Assembly: GCA_002321335.1 (NCBI GenBank)
Contig: DCMG01000165.1
Span: 631 to 42,486, forward strand
Direction: 5' to 3'
Length of the DNA: 41,856 nucleotides
Origin: Bacteroidales bacterium UBA1628
GTDB taxonomy: Bacteria; Bacteroidota; Bacteroidia; Bacteroidales; UBA932
Notes under the pieces: generated by a model
Databases searched by the model: none
The model's input: the letters and a program-made list of their open reading frames with translations, nothing else
What the model was told of the DNA's origin: nothing
Position numbers and translations under genes: made by a program
In this document: positions 34,757 to 41,856 of the stretch, piece after piece
Numbering within the stretch: the stretch's first letter is position 1
How the letters are laid out: the number at the start of each line of letters is the position of its first letter

Positions 34757-35749
34757 TCATTGTCCGCCGAGCCGGTCGAAATAGGTCAGGACATCCTCCC
34801 ATGTCTTGAAAGCATCTGAGCCGAAATGGATCAATGTGCCCATGAAATCCGGAGCGCCGTTCACTTCAGGCTCAGCGTCGATCAGATAGTCGGCCAGAAG
34901 AAGATTCTTGTGGTTCGTAATCGTGACACGATTCCAGACAGGGACACCGAGGTTGGCCTCGCACCAGACCACAACCTTCTGACAAAGTTCAGGCGTGTTG
35001 TACGGGACTCCGGCGACAATGTGGACATCATAGTTCACGGCAAGCTCGGCAACAGACTTGGCGAAGCCGCTCGAATGATTGATTATCTTGTCACTCAGCG
35101 AGATGAACAAAACTGGTTTCTGAATGTTCCTCTGTCTGTCATCGATCCACTGAATCACAGGAAGGATGGAATGGAGGATGGCGTTGTCATTGAGGTAATG
35201 CTCTCCGTCGAACCTTATGGCCTGAGGATAATGCTCACAGAAAAGGTCTAATGTGTGGACCAAGGTGTCGTGCACTCCGAAAAGCCCGAAGACCTTGTCC
35301 TGGTCCTCAACCGCCCGCTCGAAGCAATGCGAGCTGATCTCACGGAAATGCTCCAACAGGGTTTTCGTGACCAGAAAAGATGTTTCTCCATCTTGACGGG
35401 GATTGTGATATTCCTGCCTGCCCAACCCGTTGTTTTTCAGCAAGGTGTCAGCTAGTTGAAAGGCAGGGTTCACCAAAATGCGATCCACTCCGTAAAGCAT
35501 CTCAGCGTACATCGCCCCCATTGAGGTTCCGATGATTAGGTCCGGCTTTTCCGATGCGAGCATATTCCTTAAAAGTTCCATCGCTTCGAAGGGCTCCACC
35601 GGCAGGTCTGGTGCTATCACCTCCGCCTGTGGCATCAGCAGCCTCAACGTCTTGACGCTTCCGTTCTGACCACTGGACGCGAATCCGTGCACATAAAGTA
35701 TCTTCTTTCCGGCCATCAGGGCCGGACGGGCATATTCATAAAGTTCCAT
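34757..35749 (-). CDS. YqiA-like alpha/beta esterase fused to a HAD-like C-terminal domain
   Basis: A 330-residue cytoplasmic protein with two parts. Residues ~15-205 resemble the YqiA/YcfP esterases: ILYVHGFASSGQNGS near the start, the nucleophile Ser76 in GTSMGAM, then FGVHDTLV and FDGEHYLND, which offer the Asp and His of a triad. Residues ~213-330 (from KPVLFISLSDKI) look like the core of a 5'(3')-nucleotidase-type HAD domain: VHIVAGVPYNTPE in the middle and RVTITNHKNLLLADYLID, with the lysine and Asp of motifs III/IV. The usual DxD nucleophile motif is not seen at the domain's start, so this half may be degenerate. Substrates are unknown. Confidence 0.78.
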   Translation of the reverse strand: MELYEYARPALMAGKKILYVHGFASSGQNGSVKTLRLLMPQAEVIAPDLPVEPFEAMELLRNMLASEKPDLIIGTSMGAMYAEMLYGVDRILVNPAFQLADTLLKNNGLGRQEYHNPRQDGETSFLVTKTLLEHFREISSHCFERAVEDQDKVFGLFGVHDTLVHTLDLFCEHYPQAIRFDGEHYLNDNAILHSILPVIQWIDDRQRNIQKPVLFISLSDKIINHSSGFAKSVAELAVNYDVHIVAGVPYNTPELCQKVVVWCEANLGVPVWNRVTITNHKNLLLADYLIDAEPEVNGAPDFMGTLIHFGSDAFKTWEDVLTYFDRLGGQ

Positions 35750-35782
35750 AAGTTAGCACTTACTCATTTTGTCATGTATTTA

Positions 35783-35790
35783 CAAAAATA
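35783..35790 (-). promoter_or_regulatory. -7 box of the YqiA-like fusion gene
   Basis: The minus strand reads TATTTTTG (TAnnTTTG), 33 bases upstream of the ATG at 35749. No TTTG at the normal -33 spacing. Confidence 0.5.
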
Positions 35791-35823
35791 ACAATTTTCA
35801 TATTCAAATGATTGGACAGACGC

Positions 35824-35854
35824 TTGAAATTCCTGACGGAAATGGTTATCTTTG
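35824..35854 (+). promoter_or_regulatory. Promoter of the kinase-epimerase-transglutaminase operon
   Basis: TTG (35824-35826), 20 bases, then TATCTTTG (35847-35854), close to the full Bacteroidota consensus. The first ATG is 17 bases downstream, the alternative at 35883 is 29 bases downstream. Confidence 0.65.
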
Positions 35855-35870
35855 AAAGATTGATATTTAA

Positions 35871-37022
35871 ATGACACTAGCTATGACAGATCTGAAAAAA
35901 ATAGTTGAACTTTTCGCCATCGAGGGCGAGGTCAAGGAGATCAAGCAGTTGGGCAACGGTTTGATCAACGACACGTATAAGGTTGTCACCGAGGGCGACG
36001 CTCCGGATTATGTGCTCCAGAGAATCAACAATGCGATCTTCACGGATGTGGATCTGCTCCAGAGCAACATCGAGGCCGTGACCAGGCATATCCGCAAGAA
36101 ACTCGAAGCGGAAGGAGCCGAGGACATCGACCGCAAGGTACTGAGGTTCATTCCTTTGAAGTCAGAGGGAGAGAGACTGGAAGCGCTGATGAGCGACAAG
36201 CCGAGGACCTACTGCCTTGAGGATGGGAAGTACTGGAGGGTGTCGGTGTTTATTGACGACGCCTACACCTACGAGACCGTCAATCCGGAATATTCTGAAT
36301 ATGCCGGCGAGGCTTTCGGTAACTTCGAGGCGATGCTTGCCGACATTCCTGACACGCTCGGGGAGACGATTCCGGACTTCCATAACATGGAGTTGAGACT
36401 GAGACAGTTGGTAGAGGCTGTGAGAGAGGACAAGGCCGGACGTCTGCGCGCTGACGACAAGACAGCCGGACAGGAACTACACAAGATTCTGGAGGACATC
36501 GACAAGTATGGGGTACAGATGTGCAAGGCCGAGCAGCTGCACCGCGAAGGGAAACTTCCTAAAAGAATATGTCACTGCGACACGAAGGTCAACAACATGA
36601 TGTTCGACAAGGATGGCAAAATCCTGTGTGTCATCGATCTGGACACCGTGATGCCGAGCTATGTGTTCTCGGACTTCGGGGATTTCCTGCGCACGGCAGC
36701 CAACCCGGTCGCCGAGGATTCACCTGAGTTGGAAAAGGTCGATTTCGACATGGAGATATTCAAGGCCTTCACTCGTGGTTACCTGAAAGGCACGAAGCCG
36801 TTCCTGACTCCGGTCGAGAGGGAGAATCTGCCTTATGCGGCTTGCCTGTTCCCGTTCATGCAGGCAGTCCGCTTCTTCGCCGACTACATAAACGGCGACA
36901 CCTACTACAAGATCAAGTTCCCTGAGCACAACCTCGTCCGTACCCGCAACCAGATGAAACTCTTCCACTCGGCTCTGAGCAAAGTTCAACAAATGACGGA
37001 GTTCATCGAATCGGCTGAATGA
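35871..37022 (+). CDS. APH-fold sugar kinase, NahK/AmgK-like
   Basis: A 383-residue cytoplasmic kinase of the aminoglycoside-phosphotransferase fold. The N-lobe has EIKQLGNGLINDTYKV (glycine-rich strand). The catalytic loop is ICHCDTKVNNMMFD with Asp237, and the metal-binding motif VIDLDTVMP has Asp256. This family includes N-acetylhexosamine 1-kinase and the anomeric MurNAc/GlcNAc kinase AmgK; true antibiotic kinases lack this extended C-terminal part (RFFADYINGDTYYKI). With a dipeptide epimerase and a transglutaminase-like gene behind it, phosphorylation of an amino sugar released from cell wall or glycans is the likely role. The ATG at 35883 is an equally good start. The stop overlaps the epimerase start. 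Confidence 0.85.
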   Translation: MTLAMTDLKKIVELFAIEGEVKEIKQLGNGLINDTYKVVTEGDAPDYVLQRINNAIFTDVDLLQSNIEAVTRHIRKKLEAEGAEDIDRKVLRFIPLKSEGERLEALMSDKPRTYCLEDGKYWRVSVFIDDAYTYETVNPEYSEYAGEAFGNFEAMLADIPDTLGETIPDFHNMELRLRQLVEAVREDKAGRLRADDKTAGQELHKILEDIDKYGVQMCKAEQLHREGKLPKRICHCDTKVNNMMFDKDGKILCVIDLDTVMPSYVFSDFGDFLRTAANPVAEDSPELEKVDFDMEIFKAFTRGYLKGTKPFLTPVERENLPYAACLFPFMQAVRFFADYINGDTYYKIKFPEHNLVRTRNQMKLFHSALSKVQQMTEFIESAE

Positions 37023-38188
37023 TGAAACGCAGGGATTTTCTCAGGACCGCTGGGCTGGCGACTGCCGGAAGCGGGCTTCTCATCGGAACAGGGGGACTTA
37101 TCACGGGATGCGCAGGCAAGGAGAGCGGCGGTGATATTCCAAAACCATACAAAGTGGGCGGCACGGCAAGGATGAAGCTGAGCTTCGAGCCGTATGAGCT
37201 CAAGCTTCGGCACACCTTCACCGTGGCGTCATATTCAAGAACCACGACACCGGATGTGCAGGTGAAGATTGAATATGACGGATTCACCGGCTACGGAGAG
37301 GCTTCGATGCCGCCGTACCTCGGGCAGACCGTGGAGAGCGTCTGCAATTTCTTGAAAAAGGTCGATCTGGAGCAATTCAGCGATCCGTTCCAGATCGATG
37401 ACATCCTGACCTACGTGGATGGTATAAACGAGGGAGACTCCGCCGCCAAGGCTGCCGTGGACATAGCCCTGCATGACCTTGTCGGACAGCTGATGGGACA
37501 GCCATGGTACAGAATCTGGGGGCTCAATGCCGCCAAGGCTCCGAACACCACGTTCACCATCGGAATCGACACCCCGGATGTGGTCCGGGAGAAGACGAAG
37601 GAATGCGCCGAACAGTTCAAGATCCTGAAAGTCAAGGTCGGACTCGACAACGACAAGGAGATGATTCAGACCATCCGTGAGATAACCGACCTGCCTCTCG
37701 CCGTGGACGCCAACCAGGGTTGGAAGGACAAGGAGAAGGCCTTGGAGATGATCTGCTGGCTGAAGGATCACGGAGTTGTGATGGTGGAGCAGCCGATGCC
37801 GAAGGAGATGATGGACGAGAACGCTTGGCTGACAGAGCGCAGCCCGCTTCCGACATTCGCAGACGAGGCCATCCAGCGTCTCACTGACGTCCAGAGAGTC
37901 AAGGGCGCCTACACCGGCATCAACATCAAACTGATGAAGTGCACCGGAATGCGTGAGGCTTGGAAGATGCTGAACTACGCCCGCGCCGAAGGGATGAAGG
38001 TGATGGTAGGCTGCATGACAGAAACCTCCTGCGCCGTGACCGCCGCCGCACAGCTCTCCCCTGCCGTGGATTTCGCCGACCTTGACGGAAACCTTCTGAT
38101 AGCCAACGACCGGTTCGAGGGAATGACAGTCATCGATGGCAAGATCACCCTTCCCGACCGTCCTGGCCTCGGACTTAAACTACTGTAA
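37019..38188 (+). CDS. Dipeptide epimerase of the enolase superfamily, exported as a Tat-type lipoprotein
   Basis: A 389-residue enzyme related to L-Ala-D/L-Glu epimerases that process murein peptides. The N-terminus has a twin-arginine-like motif (RRDFLRTAGLA), a hydrophobic stretch and a lipobox (LITGCAG), so export and lipid anchoring are predicted. The enolase-superfamily residues are present: Lys204/Lys206 in ILKVKVG, metal ligands Asp230 (VDAN), Glu257 (VEQP) and Asp282 (ADEA), and Lys304 in NIKLMKCTG. A Bacteroides homologue of this type has been studied as a dipeptide epimerase. E. coli's enzyme is cytoplasmic, so export here is notable. It overlaps the kinase stop and is followed after three bases by the transglutaminase-like gene. 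Confidence 0.88.
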   Translation: MMKRRDFLRTAGLATAGSGLLIGTGGLITGCAGKESGGDIPKPYKVGGTARMKLSFEPYELKLRHTFTVASYSRTTTPDVQVKIEYDGFTGYGEASMPPYLGQTVESVCNFLKKVDLEQFSDPFQIDDILTYVDGINEGDSAAKAAVDIALHDLVGQLMGQPWYRIWGLNAAKAPNTTFTIGIDTPDVVREKTKECAEQFKILKVKVGLDNDKEMIQTIREITDLPLAVDANQGWKDKEKALEMICWLKDHGVVMVEQPMPKEMMDENAWLTERSPLPTFADEAIQRLTDVQRVKGAYTGINIKLMKCTGMREAWKMLNYARAEGMKVMVGCMTETSCAVTAAAQLSPAVDFADLDGNLLIANDRFEGMTVIDGKITLPDRPGLGLKLL

Positions 38189-38191
38189 GTC

Positions 38192-39592
38192 ATGGCTATG
38201 AAAAGAAAAGAGATAGTCCTTTGGACGCTGGTGGCGATAGCGCTGGCCGCTAACATCTGGCTGCCGAGACAGATGAGGTACAAATATTCCTGGGACAAGG
38301 ATCTGGCACAAAGGTTGGCGACGGAGTTCTGCGCCACAAGGGAGGATGTCAAGGAATATATTCAGAAATACATTCCGGATGTCACTGATGAGCAGATTGA
38401 CAAATGGACCGCTTCCGGTGAGCTTGAGTCTATGCGGATCGGGAAGCGCACTATGTATTTCTCCGCAGCCGCACGCAACCTGTTCAGGATCAATCCGGAG
38501 TTGGCTGCAATAAAAGCCGCGGCAGACACCGAAGAGCAGGATATGTCAAAGAGCGGGACTTCCTTGACGGGGCACGAAGCCATTGACGCCGTGACAATAC
38601 CTCAGATCAAAAAGCAGGTGCTGGAGAACATCGCCGCCGGAAAGGAGAATCCATATTTCGCCCTGCCGAAGAGGATGAGGGTGACTTTCACCCTCTCGGT
38701 CCATGCCAACACGTTGCGGCCTGGCCAGACCCTCCGTTGTTGGCTGCCGCTTCCTCGCCAGGATGTGCCCCGCCAGACCGATTTCAAATTCATCGAGGCC
38801 GGAGTCAACGGCGTGGCGTACCCGATTGAGAAACTGACTTTCTCTGAGCCATGGCACCCTCACAGCAGCGTCTACATGGAGGCCAAGACCGTCAAGAACA
38901 AACCTACCGTCTTCCACGAGGTCTTTGAATATACCTCCAGCGGCGAATGGCATCCTATCGATTCATCCAAAGTGTTGGCGTACAACACTTCTTCCCCTGA
39001 CTATAAGGAATATACCGCCGAGCGCGAGCAGCACGTGATCTTCACTGACAAGATCAAGGCCGCCGCCGATTCTGTCACAGCCGGCATCGGGAATCCTTAC
39101 CTTCAGGCCAAGGCTATCTACACTTGGATCGACAAGACATTCCCTTGGGCATCAGCCAGGGACTATTCCACGATCGAGAATATTCCTGAATATGTTCTGA
39201 CGAACCGCCACGGGGACTGCGGCCAGGTGACACTGCTCTTCATCACGATGTGCCGCTACAAAGGCATCCCGGCCAGATGGCAGAGCGGTCTGATGATGCA
39301 TCCGGGCGCCGGCAACCTGCATGACTGGGGCGAGGTCTATTTTGAGGGCTACGGCTGGGTTCCTGTCGATCAGAGCTTCGGCATCACCTCCTACGGCGGT
39401 GATTTCTTCCTCGGCGGCATCGAGCCTTACAGGATGATTGTCAACTCCGATTTCGGAGGCAATCTCGATCCGGAGAAGAAGTTCCCTCGCAGCGACACTG
39501 TCGATTTCCAACGTGGAGAGGTCGAGTGGGACAAGGGGAACCTCTATTTCACCCAATGGGACTACGATTTCAAGATCGAATATCTGGATTAG
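38192..39592 (+). CDS. Transglutaminase-like cysteine protease, membrane anchored
   Basis: A 466-residue protein with an N-terminal membrane anchor (IVLWTLVAIALAANIWL, residues ~8-24) and most of its length outside the cytoplasm. The transglutaminase-like core has an intact Cys-His-Asp triad: Cys343 in HGDCGQVT, His377 in LHDWGEVYF and Asp393 in VPVDQSFG. The region before it (residues ~160-290) looks like a beta-rich domain common upstream of such cores. Bacterial members are often peptidases. Three bases separate it from the dipeptide epimerase, so it may release or trim the peptides which that enzyme epimerises. It ends five bases before the convergent GH31 stop, with no terminator between. 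Confidence 0.85.
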   Translation: MAMKRKEIVLWTLVAIALAANIWLPRQMRYKYSWDKDLAQRLATEFCATREDVKEYIQKYIPDVTDEQIDKWTASGELESMRIGKRTMYFSAAARNLFRINPELAAIKAAADTEEQDMSKSGTSLTGHEAIDAVTIPQIKKQVLENIAAGKENPYFALPKRMRVTFTLSVHANTLRPGQTLRCWLPLPRQDVPRQTDFKFIEAGVNGVAYPIEKLTFSEPWHPHSSVYMEAKTVKNKPTVFHEVFEYTSSGEWHPIDSSKVLAYNTSSPDYKEYTAEREQHVIFTDKIKAAADSVTAGIGNPYLQAKAIYTWIDKTFPWASARDYSTIENIPEYVLTNRHGDCGQVTLLFITMCRYKGIPARWQSGLMMHPGAGNLHDWGEVYFEGYGWVPVDQSFGITSYGGDFFLGGIEPYRMIVNSDFGGNLDPEKKFPRSDTVDFQRGEVEWDKGNLYFTQWDYDFKIEYLD

Positions 39593-39597
39593 CCCTG

Positions 39598-41856
39598 CTA
39601 CAGCCTTACTGTGGCTGAATCCCCGTGGTAGGCGATTTCCACACCTTTTGAGCCCTTAGGATAGGCGTTAGCGTTCTCCGGCGTGACAAGCACGATGTTG
39701 AAAGTACGGTCTTTCAGCATGCCCGGGAACTCACCCTTACGGTCTCCGATGGTCAGGGTGCGGGATGAGTCATCGTAGGTGAACTCTATCGTCGAATACG
39801 CTCCTTTCTCGTAGTTGTAGTTCGTGTTCTCGTCCTCGTAAAGGGTGAACGAGCCGTTTTTTCCGGCATAGACATAGAGGTCGATGACATCGGCAGGTTT
39901 TTCGTCAGACCACTGGATCTCAGGGCCGAACGGGATGATTGAGCCTGCACGGACATACAAAGGAATATATTCATAAGGAGCTTCGACCGTGAGAGTCTGA
40001 CCTCCGGTGATGAACTTGCCTGTGTAGAAGTCGTACCAACCCTCGCACTGAGGGAAATAGACGCTGCGGGAGCGGGATTTATATTCAGAGACAGGGCATG
40101 GCATCAGGGCCGGGCCAAGCATCCACTGGTCGCTGATGTCGGCCACGTTACGGTCGTCCGCGAAATCCATCGGAAGGCCGCGAAGCATTGTGTAGTCTTC
40201 GAAATGCACGGCACCCGTCAATGAATAGAGGTACGGCATCAGACGATAGCGCAACTTCATGTAATAGAGGATGCTTGAATATGTAGGAGTCCCTTCCGGA
40301 GCGATATTCCAAAGTTCCCTTCTCGGCCACTGTCCGTGCGTGCGGAACAGCGGAACGAATGTGCCGAACTGATGCCAGCGAGTCTGGAGCTCACGCCATT
40401 CGTCGAGGTCAGGTGTCACTTTGCCAGTGTTGTCGAAAGCGGAAACCGCCGCTGTGTACTTGTCCATCACGCTGAATCCTCCGATGTCCATTCCCCAGAA
40501 CGGCACTCCGCTCATCGAGAAGTTCAGGCCCGCGGCCATCTGGGTACGCATGTCATTCCAGCATGTACCGATGTCTCCGCTCCATGTGGCCGTCGAATAT
40601 CTTTGCAGACCTGCGAAACCACTCCTCGTCAGCAGGAACACCCTCTTGTCCGGATCGATTCCGCGCTGTCCGTTGTAGATGGCATCGGCGTTGACAAGGG
40701 CGTAGGCGTTGAGATACTCAGTGGAAGGGCCAAGGGCTGTCGGTGTGGTCAGAGCCTTCTGGTAATCCATTGGCAGACAGTCCCTGAGATTAGGTTCGCT
40801 GGCATCCATCCACCATGCGTCAATCTTCCGACCGTACTTCGAGTACAGGCTCTCGTCCATCTGCTTCCAAAACATCTTTCTGCCACCTTCAGAATAGGCG
40901 TCGTAGAATGATTCCATGTAACCAAGCCAATCTTTAAGACTGTCCTTTTCCGCAAGCGGATAGACATAGCCAGCCTTCTTAAGTTCCTGATAATGATCCG
41001 TGTTGACATAGAATTTCGGCCAGACACTGATCATGAAACGCCCGTGCATGGCGTGCACGTCATCAAGCATTCTCTCCGGGTCAGGGTACCGCGTCTCGTC
41101 AAACTCGTGGCTTCCCCACTGGTCATCCTTCCAGTACTGCCAGTCCTGGACGATGTTGTCCACGGGAATATTCCTGCGCCTTAATTCGGCCAACGTGCCC
41201 ACAAGATCCTCCTGGGTGCTGTAACGCTCGCGGCTCTGCCAGAACCCAAGCGCCCATTTCGGCATCACCTGAGCCTTTCCGGTGAGGGTCCTGTAGCCGG
41301 AGATCACCTCGTCCATGCTGTTTCCTGCAATATAATAATAGTCCAGTTCCGGACTCATCTCCGACCAGAACGAGAAACGGCTCTGCTCGGCCTCTGTCCT
41401 TGGCTCAGCCACTCTCAATCCGATGTACGAGACATCCCCGTCCGGCTTCCAGCTTACTTTGATCGGGGTCTTCTCGCCCTTCTTAAGGCTGACTGTGAAT
41501 TTGTAGGAGTTCGGATTCCATGCCGGTCTCCAACGCTCGGAGACAACTTCCTTACCTCCTATGGAAACACTCTGGAAACCAGCATAATAAAGGACGAAAT
41601 GATATTCAGCGTCCTGCGAAGCCTCGATGAAGCCCTCGTATGTCACATCCGCGCCTTTAAGAGGCATTTTCGGAAGATTCGCGATAACCCACTCATTCTC
41701 ATAGTACAGGGAGTCCTCCTGTCTTATGACAGGATCGCCAGTGGCTGAAGTATATGTCCCGGTCAACCCGCCTTCACTGCCGTCCTTGCCATAGAGTCTG
41801 AAGGCTTGGTTCAGCTGCATGTAAGGCTCCGGGTTTCCCCAACGGCTCAGCGAATA
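39598..41856 (-). CDS. GH31 glycosidase (alpha-xylosidase/alpha-glucosidase type), 5' end cut by window edge
   Basis: At least 752 residues; the frame is open to the window end, so the true start lies outside. The first visible residues YSLSRWGNPEPY run into a PA14-like insert (about 130 residues, GSEGGLTGTYTSATGDPVI to VSWKPDGDVSYIGLRV), as in some xyloglucan-active alpha-xylosidases. The GH31 barrel follows: WALGFWQSRERY, nucleophile Asp in AWWMDASEPN (codon 40804-40806) and acid/base Asp in WSGDIGTCWNDM (codon 40573-40575). A C-terminal beta-domain ends in SATVRL. Signal peptide and substrate cannot be judged without the 5' end. It is convergent with the transglutaminase-like gene. Confidence 0.93.
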   Translation of the reverse strand, partial: YSLSRWGNPEPYMQLNQAFRLYGKDGSEGGLTGTYTSATGDPVIRQEDSLYYENEWVIANLPKMPLKGADVTYEGFIEASQDAEYHFVLYYAGFQSVSIGGKEVVSERWRPAWNPNSYKFTVSLKKGEKTPIKVSWKPDGDVSYIGLRVAEPRTEAEQSRFSFWSEMSPELDYYYIAGNSMDEVISGYRTLTGKAQVMPKWALGFWQSRERYSTQEDLVGTLAELRRRNIPVDNIVQDWQYWKDDQWGSHEFDETRYPDPERMLDDVHAMHGRFMISVWPKFYVNTDHYQELKKAGYVYPLAEKDSLKDWLGYMESFYDAYSEGGRKMFWKQMDESLYSKYGRKIDAWWMDASEPNLRDCLPMDYQKALTTPTALGPSTEYLNAYALVNADAIYNGQRGIDPDKRVFLLTRSGFAGLQRYSTATWSGDIGTCWNDMRTQMAAGLNFSMSGVPFWGMDIGGFSVMDKYTAAVSAFDNTGKVTPDLDEWRELQTRWHQFGTFVPLFRTHGQWPRRELWNIAPEGTPTYSSILYYMKLRYRLMPYLYSLTGAVHFEDYTMLRGLPMDFADDRNVADISDQWMLGPALMPCPVSEYKSRSRSVYFPQCEGWYDFYTGKFITGGQTLTVEAPYEYIPLYVRAGSIIPFGPEIQWSDEKPADVIDLYVYAGKNGSFTLYEDENTNYNYEKGAYSTIEFTYDDSSRTLTIGDRKGEFPGMLKDRTFNIVLVTPENANAYPKGSKGVEIAYHGDSATVRL

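Noticed and set aside
35871..37022. Aminoglycoside resistance kinase
   Set aside because: The fold is shared, but length, C-terminal part and operon context fit the NahK/AmgK-type sugar kinases better.
1..41856. Insertion sequences, phage genes, integrases, CRISPR arrays, toxin-antitoxin or defence islands
   Set aside because: Every long frame is assigned to a housekeeping or metabolic family, and no repeat-spacer pattern or recombinase motif was seen; the only repeats are the dispersed palindromic elements.

Overview
The window reads as chromosomal DNA of a Bacteroidales-type bacterium (phylum Bacteroidota), a little over 50% GC by eye. Support: most intergenic spaces carry the Bacteroidota promoter box TAnnTTTG, several with TTTG 19-21 bases upstream; Shine-Dalgarno sequences are nearly absent; and the gene content is typical (DUF5686 and DUF4783 proteins next to rlmH, a LytS/LytTR pair, secreted GH2 and GH31 glycosidases, a SLC45-like sugar transporter, yceD-rpmF). 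There is no transposase, integrase, phage gene or CRISPR array. Family and genus cannot be fixed from the sequence alone.

Layout. 1-803: 3' part of a sugar/cation symporter gene (- strand). 1009-3149: LytS-type kinase and LytTR regulator. 3220-5201: a TrmH-type RNA methyltransferase and, divergently, glyA. 5401-6737: a small membrane protein and a GNAT/zinc-ribbon fusion. 6730-11793 (-): a secreted phosphoesterase/PQQ-propeller fusion followed by a GH2 beta-galactosidase. 12045-12154: tRNA-Cys with promoter and terminator, then about 360 bases without a gene but with a strong hairpin. 12517-17147 (-): lnt, a DUF5686 protein and a DUF4783 protein. 17263-21293: rlmH overlapping a very large NtrY-like histidine kinase. 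21413-24896 (-): a LysE-family exporter, tRNA-Arg, rpmF, yceD, typA. 25192-28761: an acyl-CoA synthetase, a HAD phosphatase and an EamA exporter. 28969-32873 (-): a ClC channel followed by tex. 32929-34685: an anchored hydrolase-like protein and a Gfo/Idh/MocA oxidoreductase. 34757-35749 (-): a YqiA-like esterase fused to a HAD-like domain. 35871-39592: a tight three-gene operon (NahK/AmgK-like sugar kinase, Tat/lipoprotein dipeptide epimerase, transglutaminase-like protein) that looks like cell-wall fragment salvage. 39598-41856 (-): 5'-truncated GH31 glycosidase with a PA14-like insert.

How it fits together. Most of the window is housekeeping: one-carbon metabolism, rRNA modification, ribosome and translation factors, lipoprotein maturation. 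Carbohydrate genes (symporter, GH2, GH31) lie among these rather than in a polysaccharide utilisation locus, since no SusC/SusD pair is visible.

The most unusual signals are at the DNA level. First, the hexamer GAATAT and its complement ATATTC occur about 75 times each in 41.9 kb, where roughly 10 each would be expected, in all reading frames and between genes. Second, a dispersed element with the 13-base core TTCGACAGGCTCA occurs at six places, mostly as inverted pairs, with flanks that change in a compensating way so that a hairpin is kept. One copy lies in frame inside the oxidoreductase gene. No self-contained new defence or mobile system was found.
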